Source of the DNA: Maribacter sp.
GTDB taxonomy: Bacteria; Bacteroidota; Bacteroidia; Flavobacteriales; Flavobacteriaceae
Assembly: GCA_024228355.1 (NCBI GenBank)
Contig: JAAETN010000139.1
Coordinates: forward strand, 1-37,651
DNA length: 37,651 bases
Reading direction: 5' to 3'
Part shown: positions 1 to 8,359 of the stretch, in pieces
How the letters are laid out: every line of letters begins with the position of its first letter
How positions within the stretch are numbered: the stretch's first letter is position 1
Notes under the pieces: model-generated
Database searches by the model: none
What the model saw: only the letters and a program-made list of their open reading frames with translations
Told to the model about the DNA's origin: nothing
Program-made: the position numbers and the translations under genes

Positions 1-38
1 CATACCAATTATAAAGAGGAATAATTGCTATAAAAGAG

Positions 39-78
39 AAAACCCTGTACCCGATATTCCGGGTCGTCAGGGTTTTTT
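39..78. terminator. Bidirectional rho-independent terminator
   Basis: A long interrupted hairpin pairs AAACCCTG (40-47) with CAGGGTTT (68-75) and, inside it, ACCCG (49-53) with CGGGT (60-64). A T-run follows on the plus strand, and a T-rich tract (TTTTCTCTTTT) follows on the minus strand. It lies just past the stop of the minus-strand ATPase gene and probably ends that transcript, and perhaps also one entering from the left. Confidence 0.75.
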
Positions 79-97
79 ATATAATTCCAATTGAGAT

Positions 98-1567
98 TTA
101 TAATCCACTAATAAAACTCCCATAAAGATCTTTGAATTGATAACCTTCAGAGAATCTGTTTTTGCTGAGTTTTTTATAAGCAACCAATCCCCACAAAAGC
201 AATTCCTTAAAGAAATAACTATCTGTTTCTAAGACTTCTGGATGATATTCCTTAATTAATTGGTTTAAAGGTGTGACACTGTCCAATGCTCGTTTGTATT
301 CTGCTTCAGTATAGTCATCGAGCAATTCAAAACCTTCTCCAGCAAAAAACCAGGCTATAAGTTCATCATAAGGTCCCTCAGCATCTTTTCGTTCCAATTT
401 TTCGATTTTAGGAAAGAATTCTGGAAATATCGTTTTTACAGCCTCATCAATTAGAATAGCAGCTACTGCATCTGCCCCTTCTTGTTCTCCTTCATAAACC
501 AATTCGATCTTTCCCGTAATTGCGGGAATTACGCCTAGAAAATCACTTAATCTTACCGTAGTTTTATCTGCTCCAGCGATTAAAACCCTCCGTTCAGCGG
601 TGCTTAATAAGTTCTCAAATGCCGTTATGCTGGTTCTTGCACTTACACCACTTTTAGTATCAACATACTCGCTATTACGGGCCTCAAAACTTATTTGTTC
701 CAATAAATCCTTGGCAATTTCAGGCACATAAGCTGCGTTAACCTGTCTTTTGTCCAAATTAGACTCTTGTTCCGTAATTTTTCGGGCAGTTGCAATATCA
801 TCTGGATAGTGCGTTAATATCTGTGACCCAATTCTATCTTTCAAGGGTGTTACAATACTGCCGCGATTTGTATAGTCTTCTGGATTGGCCGTAAACACAA
901 ACTGTAAATCGAGTGGTAACCTAAGTTTGAATCCCCGAATTTGAATATCTCCCTCTTCCAAAATATTAAAAAGTGATACTTGGATCCTGGATTGAAGATC
1001 GGGCAATTCATTTATCACAAAAATACATCGATTAGCTCTGGGAATCATACCGAAATGGATGACTCGGTCATCAGCATAGGAAAGTCTCAAATTTGCCGCT
1101 TTTATGGGATCCACATCACCGATTAAATCGGCCACCGTCACATCTGGAGTAGCCAACTTCTCATAAAACCGGTTATCCCTATGAAGCCATGAAACAGGTG
1201 TTTTATCATCAAGTTCCTTAATTAGTTCCTTAGCAAAACGGGAAATTGGCTTTAATGGATCATCATTGATTTCCGAACCCTCAACTATGGGAATCCATTC
1301 GTCCAATAGATTCACCATCAAACGTGCTAATCTGGTCTTGGCCTGACCTCGCAAACCTAGTAAATTGATATTATGACGCGATAAAATTGCCCGTTCCAAT
1401 TCTGGAATCACAGAATTCTCATAACCCCATACACCTACAAAGGACGCCTCCCCATTTTTAATTTTATCCCTAAGATTATTCCGAAGTTCGTCTTTTATAC
1501 CTTTACTCTCATACCCAGCTTTTTTTAGTTCACCAAGTGTTTTAATTCTTTCAATATTGAATTTCAT
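98..1567 (-). CDS. MoxR/magnesium-chelatase-I-like AAA+ ATPase
   Basis: This is an AAA+ ATPase of the family containing magnesium chelatase subunit I and MoxR chaperones, which remodel partner proteins together with a VWA-domain protein. From the chosen start (489 aa), the Walker A motif GLRGQAKT is at about residues 71-78. A Walker B-like strand FVINE is at 183-187, sensor 1 in TANPEDYTNRG near 226-236, and an LKDR arginine-finger region near 242-245. The Walker B aspartate position is Asn. The reading frame can extend 13 codons upstream to 1606, but the ATG at 1567 begins a more usual N-terminus (MKFNIERIKTLGE). The VWA gene lies directly upstream on the same strand, after 86 bases, and its product is the expected partner. 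It is not a true chlorophyll-pathway chelatase by context; the client is unknown. Confidence 0.85.
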   Translation of the reverse strand: MKFNIERIKTLGELKKAGYESKGIKDELRNNLRDKIKNGEASFVGVWGYENSVIPELERAILSRHNINLLGLRGQAKTRLARLMVNLLDEWIPIVEGSEINDDPLKPISRFAKELIKELDDKTPVSWLHRDNRFYEKLATPDVTVADLIGDVDPIKAANLRLSYADDRVIHFGMIPRANRCIFVINELPDLQSRIQVSLFNILEEGDIQIRGFKLRLPLDLQFVFTANPEDYTNRGSIVTPLKDRIGSQILTHYPDDIATARKITEQESNLDKRQVNAAYVPEIAKDLLEQISFEARNSEYVDTKSGVSARTSITAFENLLSTAERRVLIAGADKTTVRLSDFLGVIPAITGKIELVYEGEQEGADAVAAILIDEAVKTIFPEFFPKIEKLERKDAEGPYDELIAWFFAGEGFELLDDYTEAEYKRALDSVTPLNQLIKEYHPEVLETDSYFFKELLLWGLVAYKKLSKNRFSEGYQFKDLYGSFISGL

Positions 1568-1653
1568 AGTCTTTTTAATAGATTCCTGTCTTCGCAGAAA
1601 TGACAATTGATGTTATATCTTCATATTTAAAACCGACCCTCGCTCTACTTACT

Positions 1654-2814
1654 TCACTTTAATCTCTTTCTTCTATTGGCTTCATAATCCTCAAAGATCA
1701 TTTCGCCCAAGTCGGTCAATCCCGTGAAGAACGCCTTGCCTTTGTTCGCCTCGGTAAAATGCCTTATAAACTGCTTTAGATAAGGGTCTTGAGCAATCAT
1801 GAAGGTTGTAATCGGAATATGTAATTTCCGTGCCTGACTGGCCATATTATAGCATTTCTCAATAATATAATCATCTAGACCAACGCTGTTTTTGTAATAC
1901 GTGCCGTCAGGTAACCGCAAGCAACTTGGCTTCCCATCCGTTATCATAAAAATCTGCTTGTTGGTATTTCGTTTTCTACGCAGCATATCCATGGCCAATT
2001 GCAATCCTGCAACCGTGTTGGTATGGTAAGGTCCTACTTTTAAATATGGAAGGTCTTTAATGGGTATTGGCCAAGCATCATTGCCAAAAACCAGAATATC
2101 CAAGGTGTCTTTTGGGTATCTAGTGGTAATCAATTCGGCCAAGGCCATGGCCACCTTTTTTGCTGGGGTGATACGGTCTTCTCCATAAAGAATCATACTA
2201 TGGCTAATATCAATCATCAAAACCGTACTCATTTGTGCCTTAAAATGTGTATCCTCGACAACAAGATCATCCTCAGTCAATGAAAAATCACCTACTCCAT
2301 TATTGATCTGGGCATTCTTTAAACTCTCGGTCATTGATATATGCTCCAAGCTGTCCCCATACCGGTATTCCCTAAAATCGCCAGTATGTTCATCACCTTG
2401 ACCTGCTTTGTTCGTTCTATGATTCCCTGCTCCGCTTCTCTTCAATTTGCCAAAAATTTGGTCTAAGGCGCGTTGCCTTATGATGCGCTCCATTTTTGCA
2501 TTAATTGATACAATACCTTTACCTTCCTCACCCTTGCCTTCACTACCACCTTCCTCAAATTCTTCGCGTATATAGCCTTTCACCTTTAGATCCTCGATAA
2601 AATCATCAATGGTGTAGTTCTCATCGGTCAATTCATATTCCCTGTCCAACTCACGTAACCAATCAATGGCCTCATCAAAATCACCGGATGTATGCGTAAT
2701 GAGTTCTTGAAAAATCTCAAAAAGCTTATCAAATGGTGATTGTTCGGGAGCCTCATAAGTAGAAAAACGAAAGCCCTTTCTTAAATTCATAGCCATCTTA
2801 TAAAAATAAGACAA
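1654..2814 (-). CDS. VWA-domain protein (CoxE/ChlD-like), partner of the AAA+ ATPase
   Basis: The C-terminal half is a von Willebrand factor A domain. Its metal-binding MIDAS motif is DISHS at residues 202-206, with further ligands likely at the Thr of YHTNT (about 265) and the Asp of MITDGKPS (about 293). The first 190 residues are charged, with a Gly/Glu-rich linker near 88-100, and show no signal peptide, so the protein is probably cytoplasmic. MoxR-VWA pairs are known to work as metal-insertion or protein-remodelling chaperone systems; the substrate cannot be told here. In-frame ATGs at codons 7 and 9 (2796, 2790) are alternative starts. Transcription most likely begins upstream of this gene and runs into the ATPase gene. 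Confidence 0.85.
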   Translation of the reverse strand: MSYFYKMAMNLRKGFRFSTYEAPEQSPFDKLFEIFQELITHTSGDFDEAIDWLRELDREYELTDENYTIDDFIEDLKVKGYIREEFEEGGSEGKGEEGKGIVSINAKMERIIRQRALDQIFGKLKRSGAGNHRTNKAGQGDEHTGDFREYRYGDSLEHISMTESLKNAQINNGVGDFSLTEDDLVVEDTHFKAQMSTVLMIDISHSMILYGEDRITPAKKVAMALAELITTRYPKDTLDILVFGNDAWPIPIKDLPYLKVGPYHTNTVAGLQLAMDMLRRKRNTNKQIFMITDGKPSCLRLPDGTYYKNSVGLDDYIIEKCYNMASQARKLHIPITTFMIAQDPYLKQFIRHFTEANKGKAFFTGLTDLGEMIFEDYEANRRKRLK

Positions 2815-3016
2815 TTAGCTAAAGAGCTATGGCTTTTAGGGAAAACTTAACGATTAACAAATTTTGAGTTAAAAAGTACGTTAGGCGAGAGCAAGGGAAT
2901 ATGAATATAATCCTCCGTACCACCCACCTACTATATATTTATTGCTCATTTCTTAATTTGTTCCTCTTACTTTTTACCTCAAACTTCATTTTTTTATCTC
3001 CTTAATGCAACTATTT

Positions 3017-3024
3017 TAAATTTG
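3017..3024 (+). promoter_or_regulatory. Possible -7 box of the sigma factor operon
   Basis: TAAATTTG matches the Flavobacteriia -7 consensus TAnnTTTG. No clear TTG is present at -33, so this is a partial match. It would give a leader of about 50 bases before the TTG start at 3080. The rest of the 2815-3079 spacer, which separates divergent genes, shows nothing else I can name. Confidence 0.3.
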
Positions 3025-3079
3025 CATTGTCTTTGTAATACTAAACGTAATTGAGTAGGTTAAAACCGTCCTGTTACCC

Positions 3080-3619
3080 TTGAAAACCGATATCCGTTTT
3101 ACGCACCGTGATCTTGTAGAAAAGTGCAAGAGTGGCCACCCAGGCTCGCAATACAAGCTGTATTCGTTATATGTTGATGCGATGTACAATATTGGCATGC
3201 GTATGCTGGGCAATAAAGAGGATACCGAAGATATTGTACAGGATAGTTTTATAGATGCTTTTAAGAACTTATCACGCTTTAAATACCAAAGTTCGTTTGG
3301 GGCTTGGCTTAAACGAATCGTAATCAACAAGAGCATCAACCATTTAAAGACAAAACGAATCCCTGTTGTTCCTATGGAATCGCATGAATACCACTTAACA
3401 GAAGAAGTGGATGAACATGTAGATGTCATGGACATCAGTAAGGTAAAAAAGGGGATTGCACAACTGCCTACCGGTTATAAACAGATTATAAACCTATATC
3501 TGATAGAGGGCTATGATCATATTGAGATTGGGGAGATTTTGGATATCTCGACATCGACTTCGAAATCCCAATATCACAGGGCCAAGAAAAAATTAGTGGA
3601 ACTAATACAAAAGTTGTAA
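3080..3619 (+). CDS. ECF-type RNA polymerase sigma factor
   Basis: This 179-residue protein has the two-domain plan of extracytoplasmic-function sigma factors. Sigma region 2 lies at about residues 20-85, with the core-binding stretch NKEDTEDIVQDSFIDAFKNL followed by an aromatic, basic region-2.4-like part. Region 4 lies at about 125-177, with a helix-turn-helix around GYDHIEIGEILDISTSTSKS and a basic tail RAKKKL. The start is TTG at 3080; no ATG is placed well before region 2. Its stop overlaps the next gene's ATG by one base (TAATG), which implies translational coupling. The overlapping next gene encodes a one-pass membrane protein that would suit an anti-sigma factor. The regulon is unknown, but the downstream envelope genes are natural candidates. 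Confidence 0.88.
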   Translation: MKTDIRFTHRDLVEKCKSGHPGSQYKLYSLYVDAMYNIGMRMLGNKEDTEDIVQDSFIDAFKNLSRFKYQSSFGAWLKRIVINKSINHLKTKRIPVVPMESHEYHLTEEVDEHVDVMDISKVKKGIAQLPTGYKQIINLYLIEGYDHIEIGEILDISTSTSKSQYHRAKKKLVELIQKL

Positions 3620-4158
3620 TGGACAATTTTGAAAAACATATTCGGGAACATGCGACAGAGTTCGATGAACATAAAGCGGACACGGCAAAGCTTTGGGAAA
3701 ACATTGCCAAGGAGTTAAAGACCGAAGAACCCAAGGTAATACCTCTTTGGAAATCACCTATGATCCGTATTGCGGCCAGCGTGGTATTGCTTTTAGGTCT
3801 TGCAGGTTATATTGGAATGTCTGTTCTCGGAATGGGGAATACAGAAACACAATATGCTTCTAAGGAGTTACTTGACATAGATATGCATTATAAGGGACTG
3901 GTATCTTATCAAGTAGAATTGGTTAAAAATAACCCAAAACTTTCAGATGGGGATAAGACCGAGTTTTTATCCTTTATGGATGAACTCGACGAAGAATACG
4001 AACAATTGCGAGTGGAGATGCGGAATAATCTCGACAACGAACGCGTGCTCGAGGCCATTATCTCAAATTATAAACAGCGAATAGCGCTTATTGAGCAGCT
4101 ATTGCAACAGATAAATGAATCGAATATAATAAAAGAAGATTATGGATATACTTTGTAA
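3619..4158 (+). CDS. Single-pass membrane protein, probable anti-sigma factor
   Basis: This protein has 179 residues. A charged cytoplasmic N-terminus of about 48 residues (DEHKADTAKLWENIAKELK) is followed by one transmembrane helix at about 49-71 and then a periplasmic, acidic, helical region rich in Glu, Leu and Gln (about 80-175) that may form a coiled coil. The layout and its position directly after an ECF sigma factor fit an anti-sigma factor, but I see no zinc-binding HxxxCxxC motif, so the role is inferred from context. It overlaps the sigma gene by 1 base and the next gene by 17 bases, so the three are almost certainly co-transcribed. Confidence 0.6.
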   Translation: MDNFEKHIREHATEFDEHKADTAKLWENIAKELKTEEPKVIPLWKSPMIRIAASVVLLLGLAGYIGMSVLGMGNTETQYASKELLDIDMHYKGLVSYQVELVKNNPKLSDGDKTEFLSFMDELDEEYEQLRVEMRNNLDNERVLEAIISNYKQRIALIEQLLQQINESNIIKEDYGYTL

Positions 4159-5230
4159 AAACGGGCTATTGCTAGTACTGGCTATTTTTGTAGGCCATTG
4201 CACTACAGCCCAAGTAAAAGTATCTAAGCAAGTAAGTGAAACCTATAGTATGACCAATGCAGGCGAACTGCATCTGGAAAACAAGTATGGGAACATAAAT
4301 CTCTTTGGATGGGACAAGGACGAGTTATCTGTCGTTATTGATATCGTCATCGATCACAAAAAGAAAGACAACGCCCAAGACTTGTTGAGCAGAATCAAAC
4401 CCGTATTAAAAGGAGGGGATGAATATGTGTCTATCAGCTATGAGATTGAAGAAAAGAATAACGGATTTTTCGCCAACCTTTTTGATAAGGCCAATCCGTT
4501 TGATTTTGACCGGAGCAATGTGCAAATAGATTATACCATTTACTTGCCTGCCAAGGCGGAAATTGATGTCACCAATAAATTCGGTGATGTTCTCATAGAA
4601 GATTGGTCAGGGAAACTAAAGGCTAATGTAGCTCATGGCGATATTTGGATCACTGGGGATTTGGCCAAGGCCGATATTGAGATTGGATATGGGAAGTTGC
4701 GGACAAATTCCATCAACTATGCAAGTATTGGTTTGAAAAATGGGGAACTCGATATGGAAACTTCGAAGAACCTACGGCTGAACAGTGACGGATCCGATAT
4801 CAATATCGATAATGTGACATCGCTCGAGATCTATAGTAATAAGGATGAAATCGAAATTGAGGCACTGGGCACCATTTATGGGAACCTAAAGTTCACAAAC
4901 CTTGTATTGAATCGTTTGGACAAGGATGTAGACCTAACGATGAAAGTCACTGACTTTAGGATATCCCAAATTCTGAATGTTCAAGCCGATATTGCCATAG
5001 CACAAGAGTCTTCCGAAATTGTTCTCGATGTAAACAACTTCCCTCTGCTTTTTGATGCCAAGTTGGAACAGGGACTGGTACGACTCCCGAAGAGCTTTAT
5101 AAACGTAGATTCAAAAATGCTCGATAAGGGCAAACGTATTCGCAAAATCAGTGCGACCTATGGAAAGAACCCACAAGGAAAGGTCTCTATATCCGGAAAG
5201 AAAGGGGTTATCCTTTTAAAAGATCTGTAA
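4142..5230 (+). CDS. Secreted DUF4097-like repeat protein
   Basis: The 362-residue product starts with a signal peptide of about 23 residues (LLLVLAIFVGHCTTAQ). The body holds repeated short beta segments of the type NKYGNINLFGWDKDEL, NKFGDVLIEDWSGKL and VAHGDIWITGDLA. This pattern is that of DUF4097/adhesin-like right-handed beta-helix proteins. No catalytic motif is visible. It is probably periplasmic or surface-exposed. Its start lies inside the end of the anti-sigma-like gene, so it belongs to the same operon. In Bacteroidota such proteins commonly sit behind ECF sigma/anti-sigma pairs; the molecular role is not established. Confidence 0.65.
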   Translation: MDILCKNGLLLVLAIFVGHCTTAQVKVSKQVSETYSMTNAGELHLENKYGNINLFGWDKDELSVVIDIVIDHKKKDNAQDLLSRIKPVLKGGDEYVSISYEIEEKNNGFFANLFDKANPFDFDRSNVQIDYTIYLPAKAEIDVTNKFGDVLIEDWSGKLKANVAHGDIWITGDLAKADIEIGYGKLRTNSINYASIGLKNGELDMETSKNLRLNSDGSDINIDNVTSLEIYSNKDEIEIEALGTIYGNLKFTNLVLNRLDKDVDLTMKVTDFRISQILNVQADIAIAQESSEIVLDVNNFPLLFDAKLEQGLVRLPKSFINVDSKMLDKGKRIRKISATYGKNPQGKVSISGKKGVILLKDL

Positions 5231-5307
5231 GTCAAAAAAAAGTACAAAAAGATGCAACCCTTTACTAAATGTCTTGTCTATATAATACATCAATCAAAAT
5301 AAAAATC

Positions 5308-5970
5308 ATGAAAATCAAAACTATCATCCTTTTAGCTAGCTTAATAAGCCTACCCATTATTGTGATATCCCAAGAAAATAATGAGGAATATCTCGAATTC
5401 AATGACCGAAAAAATGTTGTTCATGGGGTCTATTTGGGCCTGACCATGGGCTATGGCGAAGTCGATGGTACCGACACCTATTTGGGAGGGCTTAAAGTTG
5501 CCTATGTTGCCAATCAGCAATTTGAGGTCGGTTTTGTAGGTAACTTTATCTATTCTGATCAAGACCTTTATAATTCTGTTCTTTCACAGCGTGAAGATCT
5601 TATCGGCGCTTATGGTGGCATACATATAGAGCCCATATTTTTCAGCAAATCCAGGGTTAACCTTTCATTCCCTTTGTTGGTAGGTGCTGGTGGTATAGGC
5701 TATATAGACGACTATTTCCACGATGAGTATTATGACGAAGATTGGGATGAAAATGATTTTGACCCTTTTTTTGTTACCGAACCAGGAGTAAACCTTCTTT
5801 TTAATGTTTCAAGGTATTTGCAATTGGAGGCGGGAGTAAAATATAGATTTACAAGTAAGGTTGACCTAAAGCCAAATGGTATTGTCAATGTGAATGGATT
5901 TTCAGCAGGTATCGGAATTAAGGTAGGTGTATTCAATATGGGTAGAAATAGATACAAACAGAACTTATAA
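5308..5970 (+). CDS. Outer-membrane beta-barrel protein, hypothetical
   Basis: From the ATG at 5308 the protein has 220 residues, with a clear signal peptide (MKIKTIILLASLISLPIIVIS, then QEN). The rest alternates amphipathic strands with turns, such as VYLGLTMGYGEV, LGGLKVAYVANQQFEVGFVG, LQLEAGVKYRFTSKV and GFSAGIGIKVGVF, as expected for a small 8-strand barrel. An acidic Asp/Glu/Tyr-rich loop lies at about 142-156 (HDEYYDEDWDENDFD) and may bind cations. The frame opens 13 codons earlier (5269), but only the ATG at 5308 puts the signal sequence at the N-terminus. It is 77 bases behind the preceding gene and probably in the same transcript. Function unknown. Confidence 0.65.
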   Translation: MKIKTIILLASLISLPIIVISQENNEEYLEFNDRKNVVHGVYLGLTMGYGEVDGTDTYLGGLKVAYVANQQFEVGFVGNFIYSDQDLYNSVLSQREDLIGAYGGIHIEPIFFSKSRVNLSFPLLVGAGGIGYIDDYFHDEYYDEDWDENDFDPFFVTEPGVNLLFNVSRYLQLEAGVKYRFTSKVDLKPNGIVNVNGFSAGIGIKVGVFNMGRNRYKQNL

Positions 5971-6157
5971 TGGAAGTAAACATTACATCGCCCATTTGTC
6001 ATACTGTCATAAAAACTCAACATGTGTTTGCAACTGACAATCAGGTTTACCTTAGAAAAAAGAATAAGAATGAATCTCAAACAGATATAAAAAATGAAGA
6101 GTGGTTTCCCATCAATTTTCAATGGACATCAATCTGTATTTGAGGGTAAATATACTT

Positions 6158-6213
6158 TCAATCATCAATCATCAATCATCAATCATCAATCATCAATCAT
6201 CAATCATCAATCA
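6158..6213 (+). repeat. Heptanucleotide tandem repeat, eight perfect TCAATCA units
   Basis: Eight uninterrupted copies of TCAATCA run from 6158 to 6213, ending 15 bases before the ATG of the head-GIN lipoprotein. Because the unit is 7 bp, any change of copy number alters the 5' leader length. It would also shift the frame of any translation begun upstream of the repeat. The rest of the 5971-6228 spacer shows no further gene. Confidence 0.9.
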
Positions 6214-6228
6214 AATAAAACTATCAAA

Positions 6229-6951
6229 ATGAAAACAAAATCAGTTGTAATCGGGTTATTATTTTTATGTGGCCTATTAACTTCCTGCGACCATGAATCA
6301 ATAAGGGCCAAAGGTGCCGTCACAGTGAATGAAATAGAACTATCGGGCTATACAGGCCTTGAGGTTTCCCATGCTTTCGAGGTATTTGTAAAATTCTCAG
6401 ATAGTGAAGAAAAAATTGTAATTGAGGCCAATGACAATCTTCATGATAAAATCATTGTTAAAATGGAGGGCAACAACCTTATCATAAGGCTCAAGAATAA
6501 CACCTACGTGAGAGGTAATGCTACTCTAAAGGCTTATATCACTACAAAATACATTAACTACTACGATATTTCGGGTGCTTCTTCGCTGGTTTTAGAGGAC
6601 GAACTTGACGCACAAACCGCGGAAATTCGTATGTCAGGCGCATCTAACTTTACCGGCGATATATATGTGAGTGAATTGGAATTGAAATTAAGTGGTGCGT
6701 CAGAAATGTCACTGTTTGGCAATGTGGATATCTTGGATGCCTCTTTGTCGGGAAGCAGTAGAATGGGTAATTATGATTTATTGTCCAAAGAATTGATCAT
6801 TGATCTTTCTGGATCCAGTGATGCGTATTTGACCGTAACAGAATCAATAGATATTGAAGCTTCGGGAGCAAGTTCTCTCAAATACAAAGGTGATGCCGTA
6901 ATAGACCACATAGAACTTTCCGGAGCATCGGAAATAATCAAGAAAGATTGA
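6229..6951 (+). CDS. Head-GIN-domain (DUF2807) lipoprotein
   Basis: The 240-residue product begins with a lipoprotein signal peptide; the lipobox is LTSC with Cys at residue 20. The remainder is a repetitive beta-helix with recurring SGAS/SGSS turns (SGASSL, SGASNF, SGASEM, SGSSRM, SGSSDA, SGASEI), typical of DUF2807, the putative auto-transporter adhesin head GIN domain. It is probably attached to the outer membrane or periplasmic face. The ATG at 6229 is chosen because it gives the signal peptide; the frame stays open upstream to 6094 through the 7-bp repeats, but that extension would be low-complexity. It is the last gene of the sigma-factor group and converges on hisIE. Exact role unknown. 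Confidence 0.8.
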   Translation: MKTKSVVIGLLFLCGLLTSCDHESIRAKGAVTVNEIELSGYTGLEVSHAFEVFVKFSDSEEKIVIEANDNLHDKIIVKMEGNNLIIRLKNNTYVRGNATLKAYITTKYINYYDISGASSLVLEDELDAQTAEIRMSGASNFTGDIYVSELELKLSGASEMSLFGNVDILDASLSGSSRMGNYDLLSKELIIDLSGSSDAYLTVTESIDIEASGASSLKYKGDAVIDHIELSGASEIIKKD

Positions 6952-7020
6952 TGGACAGAAAGCAGTAGATGGTAAAGGTTAGGAGAAATTAAAAATCCTC
7001 TTACCAAAACTATTTGCTGC

Positions 7021-7623
7021 TTACTTTTTATCCCTATCCTTTAACACTTTAACAATATCATTGAGTTGATATCCTTTCGCCTGTAGCAATATTAAATAAT
7101 GGAATAATAAATCAGCACTTTCATTCAAAAAGAGTTCATCATTTTCATCTTTGGCCTCTATCACGACTTCCACGGCTTCCTCCCCTACTTTCTGGGCAAC
7201 TTTGTTTATACCTTTTCTAAAAAGTGAAGCGACATAACTCTTGGAGTTGTCTTGGTTTTCTTTTCGTTCCGAGATTATGTTTTCCAATTCAGTTAAAAAA
7301 CCAAAACTTTGATTGTTTTCTTCATTCCAACAGGTATCGCTTCCTTTGTGACAAGTAGGTCCCGAAGGTTTTACTTGGATCAATAAGGTATCAAAATCAC
7401 AATCATTCTTAATACTTACCAGGCTTAAAAAATTCCCGCTTTCCTCGCCTTTAGTCCATAAGCGTTTCTTGGCGCGACTAAAAAAAGTAACTTTTTTCGT
7501 GTCAACCGTTTTCCGATAGGCCTCTTCGTTCATGTATCCCAACATCAGAACATTCTTTGTGGTAGCGTCTTGAATTATTGCTGGTACGAGTCCGTCTGAG
7601 TTTTTATTAAAGTCAATGTTCAT
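7021..7623 (-). CDS. hisIE: Phosphoribosyl-AMP cyclohydrolase / phosphoribosyl-ATP pyrophosphatase
   Basis: This bifunctional enzyme carries out steps 2 and 3 of histidine synthesis. The N-terminal HisI half shows GLVPAIIQD, SRAKKRLWTKGE, the metal-binding run NDCDFDTLLIQV and the Cys motif GPTCHKGSDTCW (about residues 87-100). The C-terminal HisE half shows SYVASLFRKG and KVGEEAVEVVIEAKD with the acidic residues of the MazG-like fold. Length (200 aa) is normal for the fusion. It is the last his gene of the operon and lies 18 bases behind the racemase-like gene. It is convergent with the head-GIN gene; the 69-base gap has only a weak imperfect hairpin. Confidence 0.95.
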   Translation of the reverse strand: MNIDFNKNSDGLVPAIIQDATTKNVLMLGYMNEEAYRKTVDTKKVTFFSRAKKRLWTKGEESGNFLSLVSIKNDCDFDTLLIQVKPSGPTCHKGSDTCWNEENNQSFGFLTELENIISERKENQDNSKSYVASLFRKGINKVAQKVGEEAVEVVIEAKDENDELFLNESADLLFHYLILLQAKGYQLNDIVKVLKDRDKK

Positions 7624-7641
7624 TTGAAAAGTGCTAGTTGG

Positions 7642-8343
7642 TTATATTAATTCTGATATGGCAAACTCAACAGCTGCCTTGGCATGGATTGCTGTGGTAT
7701 CAATGACCGGGATTCCACAATCCTCTTGCTGAATCAGCAACGGTATTTCAGTGCATCCCAATATCACAGCCTCTACCCCTTCAGCCTCAGATTTTTTGAT
7801 AATTTCCAGGTATTGTTTTTTTGATTTTTCAGAAATGATTCCTTTGGCAAGTTCGGTATAAATGACATTATGAACCACTTTCCTATCCTCGCCGGATGGT
7901 ACTACCACTTCTATACCATATTGATTTTTAAGAATGTCCTTATAAAAATCAAGTTCCATGGTATATTTTGTTCCCAATAACAAGACCTTTTTAGATCCTT
8001 TCTTGGTTATCGCTTCACCACATACTTCAGCGATATGCAATAACGGTATTGATATCTTTTCTTTTATTGCATCGGCACATAGATGCATGGTGTTCGCACA
8101 AATCAATAGTACTTCAGCTCCCGCTTGTTCCAATCTGACAGATATTTCGGTTAGATCCCCATTAAGAACATCCCATTGGTCATTAGCCTGTTTTGTAGAG
8201 ATATCGGCAAAATCCACCGACTCTATCAAACACCTGCATGAATGATTTTCGCCAAGGGCCTTAGCTACCCCTTCGTTTAGATATTGGTAATATAACTGGG
8301 TGGACTGCCATGTTATCCCACCTATTAAACCTATTTTTTTCAT
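7642..8343 (-). CDS. Aspartate/glutamate racemase family protein
   Basis: The 233-residue product opens with KKIGLIGGITWQSTQLYYQ. It carries the two catalytic cysteine motifs of the Asp/Glu racemase superfamily, CANTMH near residue 83 and GCTEIP near 197. These enzymes use a two-cysteine mechanism to invert amino acids without a cofactor. The closest type appears to be the YgeA/aspartate-racemase group rather than MurI, but the substrate cannot be fixed by reading. It lies between hisF (16-base gap) and hisIE (18-base gap), so it is transcribed with the his genes, although no racemase is required for histidine synthesis. Confidence 0.85.
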   Translation of the reverse strand: MKKIGLIGGITWQSTQLYYQYLNEGVAKALGENHSCRCLIESVDFADISTKQANDQWDVLNGDLTEISVRLEQAGAEVLLICANTMHLCADAIKEKISIPLLHIAEVCGEAITKKGSKKVLLLGTKYTMELDFYKDILKNQYGIEVVVPSGEDRKVVHNVIYTELAKGIISEKSKKQYLEIIKKSEAEGVEAVILGCTEIPLLIQQEDCGIPVIDTTAIHAKAAVEFAISELI

Positions 8344-8359
8344 TGCTTAAAAACCATTT

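Noticed and set aside
3016-3435. 139-codon minus-strand frame over the sigma factor gene
   Set aside because: It lies opposite a clear sigma-70 gene, and its translation has no recognisable domain.
6966-7018. Imperfect hairpin between the convergent head-GIN and hisIE genes
   Set aside because: Pairing is broken and no T-run is present on either strand, so I do not call it a terminator.
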